From CALAMD01 sp035301345 (lineage in GTDB: Bacteria > Bacillota > Bacilli > Bacillales > Amphibacillaceae), in the NCBI GenBank assembly GCA_035301345.1, contig DATGUM010000037.1:1-64000 (forward strand): DNA of 64,000 nt, in the 5' to 3' direction. How positions within the stretch are numbered: the first letter of the stretch is position 1; every line of letters starts with the position of its first letter. The notes below the pieces were generated by a model. That model was not told the origin of the DNA, made no database searches, and saw nothing but the letters and a program-made list of their open reading frames with translations. Positions 45,644 to 54,696 of the stretch are shown piece by piece. Position numbers and translations under genes: made by a program.

Positions 45644-45820
45644 TCAAGTGAAAGAACGATACGAAGACTGACGAAGAATGTACCCCAATTCTTCTTACCT
45701 GCGGGAAAAGCCGTGTCCGAAGACCCCTGTCACTGAGCGGTAGCGAAGGGACAGAGGCTGATGGTGCGAAGAATGCACTTCAATTCTTCGTGGGCAAGCG
45801 TAGTATCGTTCTGAAACGAT
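45644..45820 (+). repeat. Nested-hairpin intergenic element, copy B
   Basis: The element shares CAATTCTTCGTGGGCAAGCG (45781-45800), CTGACGAAG (45668-45676) and GTGAAAGAA/CTGAAACGAT flanks with copy A (24613-24804, opposite strand). Its outer stem is AGAACGATAC (45653-45662) with GTATCGTTCT (45803-45812). Inside are two related hairpins, CGAAGAAT...ATTCTTC (45672-45694) and CGAAGAAT...ATTCTTCG (45767-45790), and a third dyad CTGTC...GACAG (45727-45755). No coding sequence is seen. 45821-45954 is AT-rich and unremarkable. Confidence 0.75.
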
Positions 45821-45954
45821 CGCCAAGTGATTAACAAATAATTTTAAAAAAATCTATACAAAAGATGGTATTTTGAACATATTTATTAGGTACCCACAAA
45901 TACTTGACTCAATCTAGAATAGCAGTATGCGTGCACGACTATTTTAATTAATGC

Positions 45955-45960
45955 TATAAT
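45955..45960 (+). promoter_or_regulatory. Putative extended -10 promoter of rqcH
   Basis: TGCTATAAT is an extended -10 element 20 bases before the rqcH start; no good -35 is seen. Confidence 0.5.
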
Positions 45961-45980
45961 AGTTTTCATGAGGTGATTAA

Positions 45981-47678
45981 ATGCCGTTTGATGGTATCGT
46001 AACAAAATCAGTCGTCCATGAATTATCCAATACTTTAGTCAATGGGCGTATATCAAAAATTACTCAACATACTGAAACTGATGTTTTATTAACAGTTCGT
46101 AGCCAGAGAAAAAACTATCGATTACTATTTTCCATTCATCCAACATATGCTCGCTTCCATTTAACAGATGACACGTTTATTAATCCACAAGCACCTCTTA
46201 TGTTTTGTACCGTTTTAAGAAAACATATATCTAGTGCAGTCATCGAATCTATTGAGCAAGACGATTTAGAAAGAATTGTTTATTTTAAATTAAGAGCAAT
46301 TGATGAAATTGGTGATACATCATATAAATATTTGATTTTAGAATTAATGGGACGCCATAGTAATTTACTCCTTGTTAATGAGGAACAAACAAAAATAATT
46401 GACAGTTTGAAGCACGTTTCTGGCAGCCAAAATCGCTACAGAACCATTTTACCAGGGTTCGATTACGTATCTCCACCTGCTCAAGACAAACTCAATCCAT
46501 TAATAATAGCAGGTGACGATTTTATTAAGAAACTTGATTTTAACGCTGGTAAACTTGATCGCCAACTCGTTGATAAATTCTCAGGCTTCTCTCCATTTTT
46601 CACAAAGGAAATCGTTAATCAGTCAACGCTCGGTTCAACTGATTCATTAAAAGAAAGCTTTTTAACATTTATGCAACGGATAAATAATCATACATTTACT
46701 CCAACAATTTTTAAAGGAGAACGGGAAGATTTCCACGTATTCTCACTTTCATACGTTGCAGGTGATAAAATAACATTTGACTCTACAAATGAAATGCTCG
46801 ATCATTTCTTTTCAGGAAAAGCGGAACGGGATCGTGTTAAACAACAGGCACAAGATCTTCGCCGATTTTTAACGAACGAAATAAAGAAAAATGAACGTAA
46901 ATTAAATATCCATTATAAAACGTTAGAAAAAGCGAAAAAAGCACATAAATATCAGCATTACGGTGAACTTTTGACAGCGCATATGCATACGTTAAAACTT
47001 GGTGATAAGGTAGCAAATGTTATTGATTATTATGACCCTGAACAAAAAGAAATTTCAATTCCACTAAAACAGGATAAAACACCTAGTGAAAATGCGCAGA
47101 ATTACTTTACACGATATAGAAAACTTAATAACTCTAAGCAAATGGTCACTCGTGAAATTAACCGTACGAATAACGAGCTGATTTATTTAAATGGTTTAGT
47201 GCAGCAACTAGAAATCGCTCGAGAATCAGATGTCGAAGATATTCGCGAGGAGTTACGAGAACAAGGGTACTTAAAAAAACAAAAGAAAAAACGTCATAAA
47301 AGAGCAAAAATTAAGCCACAACACTTTGTTGCCTCAGATGGAACAGACATATTTGTCGGTCGAAATAACAAACAAAATGACTACGTCACACATCGACTAG
47401 CAAATAGAAATGATACGTGGTTACATGCGAAAGAAATTCCCGGCTCACATGTCGTTATTCGTTCGCAACAACCGACAGAGGAAACTTTACTAGAAGCAGC
47501 TCAATTAGCAGCTTACTATAGTCGAGCACGTGGCTCATCATCTGTGCCAATTGATTACACACTTATTAGATACGTCAATAAACCAAGTGGTGCAAAGCCA
47601 GGTTTCGTCATCTACACAGATGAAAAAACTATCTTTGTTGATGGTGATAAACCAATGACTGTAACTGTTCAATCATAA
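45981..47678 (+). CDS. rqcH: Ribosome-associated quality control protein RqcH (YloA, NFACT family)
   Basis: The 565-aa protein binds stalled 50S-peptidyl-tRNA complexes and adds alanine tails. MPFDGIVTKSVVHEL and ILELMGRHSNLLLV belong to the NFACT-N domain; a helical HhH/coiled-coil section (about 180-430) and a basic run follow, and the C-terminal NFACT-R domain (about 445-560) has FVGRNNKQNDYVTHRLA and DTWLHAKEIPGSHVVI. It is also described as a fibronectin-binding protein in older annotations. GAGGTG lies before the ATG. It runs opposite to most of the window. Confidence 0.95.
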   Translation: MPFDGIVTKSVVHELSNTLVNGRISKITQHTETDVLLTVRSQRKNYRLLFSIHPTYARFHLTDDTFINPQAPLMFCTVLRKHISSAVIESIEQDDLERIVYFKLRAIDEIGDTSYKYLILELMGRHSNLLLVNEEQTKIIDSLKHVSGSQNRYRTILPGFDYVSPPAQDKLNPLIIAGDDFIKKLDFNAGKLDRQLVDKFSGFSPFFTKEIVNQSTLGSTDSLKESFLTFMQRINNHTFTPTIFKGEREDFHVFSLSYVAGDKITFDSTNEMLDHFFSGKAERDRVKQQAQDLRRFLTNEIKKNERKLNIHYKTLEKAKKAHKYQHYGELLTAHMHTLKLGDKVANVIDYYDPEQKEISIPLKQDKTPSENAQNYFTRYRKLNNSKQMVTREINRTNNELIYLNGLVQQLEIARESDVEDIREELREQGYLKKQKKKRHKRAKIKPQHFVASDGTDIFVGRNNKQNDYVTHRLANRNDTWLHAKEIPGSHVVIRSQQPTEETLLEAAQLAAYYSRARGSSSVPIDYTLIRYVNKPSGAKPGFVIYTDEKTIFVDGDKPMTVTVQS

Positions 47679-47719
47679 AAGACAAGGGGGAAAAACTCAT
47701 GTGCTCCCCTTGTCTTTTA
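47676..47719. terminator. Bidirectional terminator between rqcH and the LysR gene
   Basis: Arms AAAAGACAAGGGG and CCCCTTGTCTTTT form a 13-base stem used by both converging genes. Confidence 0.9.
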
Positions 47720-48574
47720 TATATACGTTTCCTCTAGCAACAAATCAATGAAACTGCTCACTTGTGGGAGTGAACGATTAGCTTCTTTAAAACATGCCCA
47801 CGTATCACGCGTCACAAGTTGTCCCTCTATTTTTAACGGCATATGTGGATATTCGTCCATAAGTGACTCAGACACACTTTGTGGCAAAACAGCCATACCT
47901 ATTCCTTCCATCATAAATCGTTTACACGTCTCAATTTGATCAACAGTAATCGTTTTTATTGGCTTTATCTGTGCTTGTTTATTGAGCCAAGTATCGACTA
48001 ATTCATTCATACTGTCATCAGTTTTAAACGAAATTAATGGTCTATTCTTCATTACATTTTTAGAAAAAGGTTCCGTATCAAATAAATAAAGAGGGTCTGA
48101 AAACAGCAGTTTTGAAACACTTTCTTTTAATTGCGTCCCACGAATAATACATATGTGATAATCATCATAATTATTTTTAATCGTCTCACTAATCCCCGTC
48201 ACTAAGTCAATAACTACGTGAGGAAATTTTTCAGTGAAATTAGCTAATATTTTTGGTAAGAAACGCTGACTAACTAACGTTGAGCAAGCAATCGACAACG
48301 TTCCCCTTACTTCTTCACTCGTCTGTAATAGTTTGTTTTTTAATTGTTGTTCTTTTTCTAACACGTCTTTGGCAAACTCTAAGATAAGTTCTCCTTCTGG
48401 TGTAATAATTAATTGTTTTGGTGTACGAATAAAAATATGTGTATTAAAATACTTTTCAATATATCTTAAGCGCTGCGAAACTGCTGGTTGAGAAATGAGT
48501 ACTTCTTTTGCAGTTCCTCGAATTGTTCCGACTTCATTTAACTTAATTAACAGCGAGTAATCTTCTACTTTCAT
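47717..48574 (-). CDS. LysR family transcriptional regulator
   Basis: The 285-aa protein has an N-terminal winged helix-turn-helix (about 1-60; EVLISQPAVSQRLRYIEKYF is the recognition region) and a periplasmic-binding-like effector domain (about 88-285). The target is not clear: its neighbours, rqcH and pyrE, are separated from it by terminators. In B. subtilis a sulfate-assimilation operon lies between pyrE and yloA, so a link to sulfur genes is possible but unproven. No paired divergent gene is present. Confidence 0.9.
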   Translation of the reverse strand: MKVEDYSLLIKLNEVGTIRGTAKEVLISQPAVSQRLRYIEKYFNTHIFIRTPKQLIITPEGELILEFAKDVLEKEQQLKNKLLQTSEEVRGTLSIACSTLVSQRFLPKILANFTEKFPHVVIDLVTGISETIKNNYDDYHICIIRGTQLKESVSKLLFSDPLYLFDTEPFSKNVMKNRPLISFKTDDSMNELVDTWLNKQAQIKPIKTITVDQIETCKRFMMEGIGMAVLPQSVSESLMDEYPHMPLKIEGQLVTRDTWACFKEANRSLPQVSSFIDLLLEETYI

Positions 48575-48611
48575 TATAAAATCCTCCCTACAGAGACACT
48601 TACTATATAAA

Positions 48612-48642
48612 TAAAAAAACCAACTACTTTCGTAGTGGTTAT
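48612..48642 (-). terminator. Terminator of the pyr operon
   Basis: Minus-strand arms AACCACTACG and CGTAGTTGGTT-like (a one-base bulge) are followed by seven T directly after the pyrE stop. Confidence 0.82.
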
Positions 48643-48643
48643 T

Positions 48644-49261
48644 TTATGTTAACCTATTTCGCCATAATTGCAATTCTGATTTTTCTTCTTCTGAAATTTT
48701 TCCTTCTTCCAACAGTAATTGTAATAAATGATCATAATTAGTAATTGTATCATAGGGCATTTGTGCTGCCTTGAATTGGTCAACTGATTTACTTAATCCA
48801 TATGTAAAAATAGCTAGTACTTTATCAACTGATGCGCCAACTTCTTTCAAAGCTTTTGCTGCATCTAGTGCCGAACCACCAGTTGAAATTAAATCTTCAA
48901 TTAATACAACACGATCACCTTCCGATACGTGTCCTTCAATTTGATTGCCTTTTCCGTGACCTTTCGGTGTTGAACGAACATAAACGAGTGGCAAATCTAA
49001 CTCATAAGCTAACCATGAAGCGTGAGGAATACCTGCTGTTGCACAGCCTGCAATAATATCCGGTTGTACATCAAGTGCTAACACTTTTTCTTTAAATGCT
49101 TGAATGATTTGTTTACGAACATCTGGATACGACATCGTCAGTCGATTATCACAATAAATCGGTGACTTTATGCCAGATGTCCATGTAAAATAATTTTTCG
49201 TACGAATTTGTACAGCTTTGATTTCTAATAAGCTTTTTGCTACTTGTTTACTAACTGTCAT
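48644..49261 (-). CDS. pyrE: Orotate phosphoribosyltransferase
   Basis: The 205-aa enzyme makes orotidine 5'-phosphate from orotate and PRPP. The PRPP loop VVLIEDLISTGGSALDAAK and YVRSTPKGHGKGNQIEG are typical. It overlaps pyrF by 11 bases and is the last gene of the pyr operon. Confidence 0.97.
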   Translation of the reverse strand: MTVSKQVAKSLLEIKAVQIRTKNYFTWTSGIKSPIYCDNRLTMSYPDVRKQIIQAFKEKVLALDVQPDIIAGCATAGIPHASWLAYELDLPLVYVRSTPKGHGKGNQIEGHVSEGDRVVLIEDLISTGGSALDAAKALKEVGASVDKVLAIFTYGLSKSVDQFKAAQMPYDTITNYDHLLQLLLEEGKISEEEKSELQLWRNRLT

Positions 49262-49955
49262 GACCCCACTCCTTTACAGCTTGATTATATGCAGCTAAAG
49301 GATTGTCTGCTGCGGTTATACTTCGACCAATCACTAAAATATCTGACCCGTTTGTTCGCGCAAATGCAGGCGTTGCAATCCGCTTTTGATCATTAGCATC
49401 TGTATCTGTTAAACGAATGCCTGGAGTGACTGTTAAAAATTCTTCACCACAAGCTTCCTTAATTGCTTTAGCTTCATGAACAGAACAAACAACACCATCA
49501 GCACCGCTCTTTCGAGTGACCTTTGCTAAGTGAATCGCACTTTCGTGTAAAGATTGTTGCAATTGTAATTCTGATTGTACAGTTTCTTCGCTATGTGACG
49601 TCAAAATTGTCACACCAATTAATTTCGTTCGTTCATTACCTTTACCTGAAAGTAAGCCTTCTTTTGCTCGTTTAATCATCTCACTTCCACCAAGTGCGTG
49701 AACATTAACGATATCAATATTTAAAGTTGATAAACTCTTCATCGCATGATGAACTGTATTCGGTATATCATGTAATTTTAAATCAAGAAATATTTTATGA
49801 CCATTTTCTTTTAACTTTTCAATAATATGTGGGCCCTCACGATAAAATAATTCCATTCCTACTTTAACTGGGACACCTTGTAAATCATTTTTGTTAATAA
49901 ATTGACTTGCCTCATCCCAAGACGGGAAGTCTAACGCCAAAAAAATGTTATCCAT
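49251..49955 (-). CDS. pyrF: Orotidine 5'-phosphate decarboxylase
   Basis: The 234-aa TIM-barrel enzyme makes UMP. The catalytic motif is FLDLKLHDIPNTV with the Asp-Lys-Asp triad near residue 58-63. TPGIRLTD and ILVIGRSITAA bind phosphate. It lies three bases after pyrD. Confidence 0.97.
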   Translation of the reverse strand: MDNIFLALDFPSWDEASQFINKNDLQGVPVKVGMELFYREGPHIIEKLKENGHKIFLDLKLHDIPNTVHHAMKSLSTLNIDIVNVHALGGSEMIKRAKEGLLSGKGNERTKLIGVTILTSHSEETVQSELQLQQSLHESAIHLAKVTRKSGADGVVCSVHEAKAIKEACGEEFLTVTPGIRLTDTDANDQKRIATPAFARTNGSDILVIGRSITAADNPLAAYNQAVKEWGHDS

Positions 49956-49958
49956 TCT

Positions 49959-50867
49959 CTATTCATGCCCCTTTCCAATGGCATCTTCAACAGATGTAAA
50001 ACCATATCTTGTCAATGTCTCTGGTAATGAATCAATGATTTGTGGACAGATAAGGGGATTTTGAAAATTAGCTGTTCCTACAGCTACTGCACTTGCCCCA
50101 GCAAGTAAGAACTCTAATACATCTTCTGAATCGTTAATGCCTCCCATACCTATAATTGGTATTGATACATGGGGCTTCACTTCATAAATCATCCGAATAG
50201 CTACAGGCTTAATGGCCGCTCCCGACAATCCACCTGTTTTGTTAGCGATAATTGGTCTACGTGTATTTAGGTCTAAACGCATACCTACAAGTGTATTTAT
50301 CATTGTTAGCCCATCAGCCCCTGCTGCTTCTACAGCTGTCGCCATGCTAACAATATCAGAAACATTAGGTGATAATTTAACATAAACAGGCAAATTACTT
50401 GCAGCCTTTACGCGTCGTGTCACTTCTGCAGCCATTTCAGGATTTGTCCCAAATTGGACGCCACCTTCTTTAACATTAGGGCATGATATATTTAACTCTA
50501 AAGCACTAACACCTTGCGCTTGATTGAATGTTTTAGCAACATATTCATATTCATCTACGGTGCTTCCTGAAATGTTAGCAATTAATTGCGTGTCATACTG
50601 TTCTAAAAAAGGGACTTCTGTCCGAATTATTTCATCAACCCCTGGATTTTGTAAACCGATGGCATTTAACATGCCAGAAGCTGTTTCAGCAACACGTGGC
50701 GTTGGATTTCCGTATCTCGTATCTCCCGTTGCAGCTTTCATCATGATTGCACCGAGTTTACCTAAATCGTAAAATTGACTATATTCTCGACCAAAACCAA
50801 AACAACCTGATGCTGGCATAATCGGATTTTTTAATTTAAGTCCTGGTAAATCAACTGCTAGATTCAT
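49959..50867 (-). CDS. pyrD: Dihydroorotate dehydrogenase, class 1B catalytic subunit
   Basis: The 302-aa FMN protein oxidises dihydroorotate. The catalytic Cys lies in ELNISCPNVKEGG, and YVKLSPNVSDIV, INTLVGMRLDL and IGMGGINDSEDVLEFL are typical of the B type. The frame opens at 50912, but GGAGG precedes the ATG at 50867, which overlaps the pyrK stop (ATGA). It needs PyrK to pass electrons to NAD+. Confidence 0.97.
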   Translation of the reverse strand: MNLAVDLPGLKLKNPIMPASGCFGFGREYSQFYDLGKLGAIMMKAATGDTRYGNPTPRVAETASGMLNAIGLQNPGVDEIIRTEVPFLEQYDTQLIANISGSTVDEYEYVAKTFNQAQGVSALELNISCPNVKEGGVQFGTNPEMAAEVTRRVKAASNLPVYVKLSPNVSDIVSMATAVEAAGADGLTMINTLVGMRLDLNTRRPIIANKTGGLSGAAIKPVAIRMIYEVKPHVSIPIIGMGGINDSEDVLEFLLAGASAVAVGTANFQNPLICPQIIDSLPETLTRYGFTSVEDAIGKGHE

Positions 50868-51622
50868 GGCAATACAACCTCCTGTGCTGGAAAAACAGGA
50901 CCATCTTGGCAAATCTTTTTATAGCCGTTCTCCTCATTTGTCGGAATAACACAAGCAAAGCATGCTCCTACACCACAGCCCATGCGTTCTTCTAAAGAAA
51001 TAAATCCTTCTTTTCCAGAAACTAGTTGTGTCACTGCTTTTAACATTGGGAAAGGTCCACATGAATAATACGTATCGTAATCTTTAATTTGTTTAAGGAT
51101 GTCTGTTACAAAACCTTTTTCACCATATGAACCATCATCTGTTACAACAATCGTTTCATCACTAAAAGCGCGGAATTCTTCTTCGTAAAACACGCTTTCC
51201 TTCGTCTGAAATCCAATAATTGTAATCACTTTATTATTTTGTCTCTTTAAAAGTTTCCCAAGATAATGAAGTGGTGGAACACCTACTCCTCCACCAACTA
51301 AAACAATTGTATCATCTTTTTTATTTTCAATAGAGAAACCATTACCACAAGGTGCAATTGCTTGTAAATGGTCACCTTGCTTATACGTAGATAGCTCTGT
51401 CGTTCCTTCTCCAAGTGCTTTGAAAATGATTGTAATAATGCCATCTTCTTCAACGTCAGCAATTGAAATCGGTCGACGTAATGTGAAATTTGGCACTTGA
51501 ATGTGTAAAAACTGTCCGGGTTTCACTTGATTGATTACCTCTTCATTTTTCACTTTCATTTCATACGTATCAAGTGCAATTTCTCTCACACGTTCAACCG
51601 TAAAATCAGCGACCATTACCAT
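50864..51622 (-). CDS. pyrK: Dihydroorotate dehydrogenase electron transfer subunit
   Basis: The 252-aa flavin and iron-sulfur subunit passes electrons from PyrD to NAD+. FAD binding is shown by FTLRRPISIAD, NAD binding by VGGGVGVPPLHYLG, and the 2Fe-2S cluster by cysteines in MGCGVGACFACVI plus one further on (KKICQDG). AGGTGA is best placed for the ATG at 51622. In B. subtilis pyrAA-pyrAB lie between pyrC and pyrK; here only about 40 bases remain. Confidence 0.97.
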   Translation of the reverse strand: MVMVADFTVERVREIALDTYEMKVKNEEVINQVKPGQFLHIQVPNFTLRRPISIADVEEDGIITIIFKALGEGTTELSTYKQGDHLQAIAPCGNGFSIENKKDDTIVLVGGGVGVPPLHYLGKLLKRQNNKVITIIGFQTKESVFYEEEFRAFSDETIVVTDDGSYGEKGFVTDILKQIKDYDTYYSCGPFPMLKAVTQLVSGKEGFISLEERMGCGVGACFACVIPTNEENGYKKICQDGPVFPAQEVVLP

Positions 51623-51664
51623 CAAGTATCACCTATCCTTTTCAATCATTGAATGATTATCTTC

Positions 51665-52939
51665 TTATATATCATCCGAATATACTATTGTTCCTTCAAA
51701 TATTGTAAGAACAGGCACACCTTTTACTTTCCAATCGTTAAATGGTGTATTCTTTCCTTTTGATGCAAATTCATTCTTATCAATTGTAAAACTATCCTCT
51801 AAGTTAATAAGTGTTAAATCAGCAAGTTCATTTTCAGCTAACTGTCCATATGGTAATTGAAAGACTTCTGCAGGTATTCTAGTCATACGATCAACTAACT
51901 GCTGAAGCGATAATTTCCCTGTTTTAACAAGGTATGTATATAGTAACGGAAAAGCTGTTTCAAGTCCGACAATTCCAAAAGGTGCTGTTAAAAATCCATT
52001 TGCTTTTTCCTCTGCTGTATGTGGTGCATGATCTGTTGCAATCATATCAATTGTTCCATCAATTAACCCTTCTAATAAAGCTTCTTGATCGTCTTTACTT
52101 CGAAGCGGAGGATTCATCTTAAAATCAGCATCGTCAGTTTTCACATCGTCTTCATTTAAAATTAAATGATGTGGGCTCACTTCTGCTGTTACACGAATAC
52201 CTGCTTTTTTTGCATCACGAATGACACGAACAGACTCTTTCGTGCTAACATGACATACATGATAATGACAATTTGCAGCCTCAGCAAGCAACACGTCTCT
52301 TGCAATTTGTACAGACTCACATATAGATGGTATGCCTGGTAAATCAAGACGTTCATTTACTGTTCCTTCGTGACAAACACCACCATAAAGAATTGAATTA
52401 TCTTCGCAATGCGCAACAATTGGTTTGTTTACCTTTGCCGCTTCTAGCATTGCTTGATACATCATGTGCGCTTCTTGAATACCGACTCCGTCATCCGTAA
52501 AAGCAAACACATTCTCCTGAGCAACATCCTTAATGTTAACGAGTGTTTCTCCTTGTAAATCTTCCGTAATCGCAGCATATGGAATAACTCTAATTTGTGC
52601 GTCTTCCGTTATTTTTTCATTAAGTGAGCGAACTTTTTCAACGTTATCAGGAACAGGGTTTGTATTTGGCATAGCACAAACTGTTGTAAATCCACCACGA
52701 GCTGCAGAAGCTGTTCCTGTCACAATCGTTTCTTTTGCTTCTCCACCTGGTTCACGTAAGTGAATGTGTACATCAATTAATCCTGGTGTTAATAGATGCC
52801 CTTTCCCGTCGATTACGTTATGGGCATCTGAAGTAATTTCTGAAGCAATCTCTTTAATCTGCTTCCCTTCAATTAATACATCACACGAAACTAACTCATT
52901 AGATACTAATCGTTTGACGTTCTTTAATAATATCGTCAT
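51665..52939 (-). CDS. pyrC: Dihydroorotase
   Basis: The 424-aa class I zinc amidohydrolase cyclises carbamoyl aspartate. LIDVHIHLREPGGEAKE carries the metal-binding HxH, IVAHCED and CHVSTKES the further ligands, and DMIATDHAPHT the catalytic Asp. Its start lies 41 bases inside the end of pyrB, with GGGGGAT as ribosome site. Confidence 0.97.
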   Translation of the reverse strand: MTILLKNVKRLVSNELVSCDVLIEGKQIKEIASEITSDAHNVIDGKGHLLTPGLIDVHIHLREPGGEAKETIVTGTASAARGGFTTVCAMPNTNPVPDNVEKVRSLNEKITEDAQIRVIPYAAITEDLQGETLVNIKDVAQENVFAFTDDGVGIQEAHMMYQAMLEAAKVNKPIVAHCEDNSILYGGVCHEGTVNERLDLPGIPSICESVQIARDVLLAEAANCHYHVCHVSTKESVRVIRDAKKAGIRVTAEVSPHHLILNEDDVKTDDADFKMNPPLRSKDDQEALLEGLIDGTIDMIATDHAPHTAEEKANGFLTAPFGIVGLETAFPLLYTYLVKTGKLSLQQLVDRMTRIPAEVFQLPYGQLAENELADLTLINLEDSFTIDKNEFASKGKNTPFNDWKVKGVPVLTIFEGTIVYSDDI

Positions 52940-53822
52940 GCATAATCCCCCAGTCTTTTAGTAAGTTTGCCATTATAGACATTCTAACATAAACACCGTT
53001 ATTCATTTGCTTAAAGATTCTTGAACGTTCACATTCAACAAGTTCCGAATCGATTTCAACGCCGCGGTTAATCGGTGCCGGGTGCATAATGATTGCGTGA
53101 TCTTTCATTTTGCTTTCACGTTCTTTTGTTAAACCGTAATTAACTAAAAAGTTGCTCACTGATGAGTTAAAGCTATCATGTCTTTCATGTTGAATACGTA
53201 GTAGCATTAACGCATCACACATTTCTACTGCTTCATCAATTGAAATGTATGGGAAGTCCATCGTTGGATCTTCGAACCCAGGAGCGGCACATAAAAATAC
53301 GTTAGCGCCTAATCTTTGTAGAGCGTATGCGTTTGACTTTGCAACTCTACTATGTCTAATATCACCTGAAATTGCTACATTTAAACCTGAAAAGCGACCG
53401 AACTCTTCATATATTGTTAGCAAGTCTAACATGCACTGTGTCGGGTGTTCTGCTTTCCCAGCACCTGCATTTATAATAGGGATGTTAATGTTCGCATTTA
53501 TTTCATCATACCAAGTGTCAGATTCGTGTCGGATAACGAGCATTTGAGCACCGATTGCTTCAAATGTTCTTGCAGTATCGTATAAAGATTCACCTTTTTG
53601 TACACTTGAGAAATCAGCATTAAAGTCTAGCATTTCCATACCTAACTTTCTTTCAGCTACCATAAAGCTCATTTTTGTTCGTGTACTCGGTTCGAAAAAT
53701 AAATTTCCTACAAACACTTGCTCATCAAGCGTATATTTTTCTTCTTTAAACACCATTGCTGTTTCTAAAATATTAACGATATCCTCATTAGTTAACTGGC
53801 TCATTGAAATAAAATGTTTCAT
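52899..53822 (-). CDS. pyrB: Aspartate carbamoyltransferase
   Basis: The 307-aa catalytic chain condenses carbamoyl phosphate with aspartate. The carbamoyl phosphate loop is FFEPSTRTKMSF near residue 43, with GAGKAEHPTQCMLDLL and HPAPINRGVEI for substrates. It has no regulatory partner (pyrI), as in Bacilli. It lies after the second PyrR attenuator. Confidence 0.97.
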   Translation of the reverse strand: MKHFISMSQLTNEDIVNILETAMVFKEEKYTLDEQVFVGNLFFEPSTRTKMSFMVAERKLGMEMLDFNADFSSVQKGESLYDTARTFEAIGAQMLVIRHESDTWYDEINANINIPIINAGAGKAEHPTQCMLDLLTIYEEFGRFSGLNVAISGDIRHSRVAKSNAYALQRLGANVFLCAAPGFEDPTMDFPYISIDEAVEMCDALMLLRIQHERHDSFNSSVSNFLVNYGLTKERESKMKDHAIIMHPAPINRGVEIDSELVECERSRIFKQMNNGVYVRMSIMANLLKDWGIMHDDIIKERQTISI

Positions 53823-53885
53823 TTTGCTCCTCCATCCCGCTCACATATGCAAGCAACGTTTTATTTTTGTTCGGTCGTTAGACAT

Positions 53886-53980
53886 AAAAAAATCTCTTTG
53901 CAAAGGCCGCAAAGAGATATTGTGTACTTATTTTTAGCACACTTATATATCCGCAACCTTCTAAATCTCTCTGGATTTAG
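53886..53980 (-). promoter_or_regulatory. PyrR-type attenuator between pyrR and pyrB
   Basis: The minus strand carries the PyrR-binding anti-antiterminator motif AATCCAGAGAGATT (53964-53977) followed by a strong terminator: stem TCTCTTTG/CAAAGAGA (53893-53917) and seven T. UMP-bound PyrR at the motif would favour termination before pyrB. Confidence 0.88.
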
Positions 53981-54001
53981 TTAAAGGCTTTCTCATTGAA
54001 T

Positions 54002-54544
54002 TTATTTATTTTCATAAATACCTACTTCATCGTAATCATCGATTTCTGCTAAATGTACGACAATCACTTCATTGTTTGATGTCGGAATATTTTTTCCAAC
54101 ATAGTCTGCTCTAATCGGTAGTTCTCTGTGACCTCGATCAACGAGAACACCTAATTGAATTTGTGAAGGTCTCCCTAAATCGATAACAGCATCTAAAGCT
54201 GCTCTTACAGTTCGCCCTGTATAAAGTACGTCATCTATTAGGACAACTGTTTTTCCTGAAATATCAACATTCACTTTTGATTCTTTAATCTCAGGTTCTT
54301 CACTTTCTTTTAGCTGTAAATCGTCACGGTAAAGTGTAATGTCAAGCTCACCAACAGGCACTTCTACTTCTTCAATGTCCTTAATTTTTTCTTGTAATCG
54401 TTTTGTTAGAGGTACACCTCTCGTTTTGATTCCAATTAAAACTAAGTCCTCGCCACCTTTGTTTCGCTCTAATATTTCATGAGCTATTCTTGTCAGTGCA
54501 CGATTAATTGCTGAATGATCAAGTAATACTGTTTTCTTTTTCAT
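54002..54544 (-). CDS. pyrR: Bifunctional pyr operon regulator / uracil phosphoribosyltransferase PyrR
   Basis: The 180-aa RNA-binding attenuator has the PRPP motif VVLIDDVLYTGRTVRAALDA and the N-terminal LTRIAHEI. It binds pyr mRNA in the presence of UMP. A longer frame opens at 54577 inside the leader terminator; AAGGAT before the ATG at 54544 and family length support the short start. It lies at the head of the pyr operon; pyrP is not between it and pyrB. Confidence 0.97.
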   Translation of the reverse strand: MKKKTVLLDHSAINRALTRIAHEILERNKGGEDLVLIGIKTRGVPLTKRLQEKIKDIEEVEVPVGELDITLYRDDLQLKESEEPEIKESKVNVDISGKTVVLIDDVLYTGRTVRAALDAVIDLGRPSQIQLGVLVDRGHRELPIRADYVGKNIPTSNNEVIVVHLAEIDDYDEVGIYENK

Positions 54545-54577
54545 AAGCCCATCCTTCATCGTAACATTCATACGCAT

Positions 54578-54669
54578 AAAAAAATCCCTGTTTTCTGTCA
54601 GGAGAAAAAGGGGTGTTTAGGTATAAATAGACCTAATTAATGCATCACCTTGTTTAGCCTCACAGGACT
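54578..54669 (-). promoter_or_regulatory. PyrR-type attenuator before pyrR
   Basis: The minus strand carries AGTCCTGTGAGGCT (54656-54669), an exact match to the PyrR-binding consensus, followed by a terminator hairpin (CCCTTTTTCT...AGAAAACAGGG) with seven T at 54578-54613. Confidence 0.9.
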
Positions 54670-54696
54670 ATACTTAAAGGATTTATTAACTTGTTT

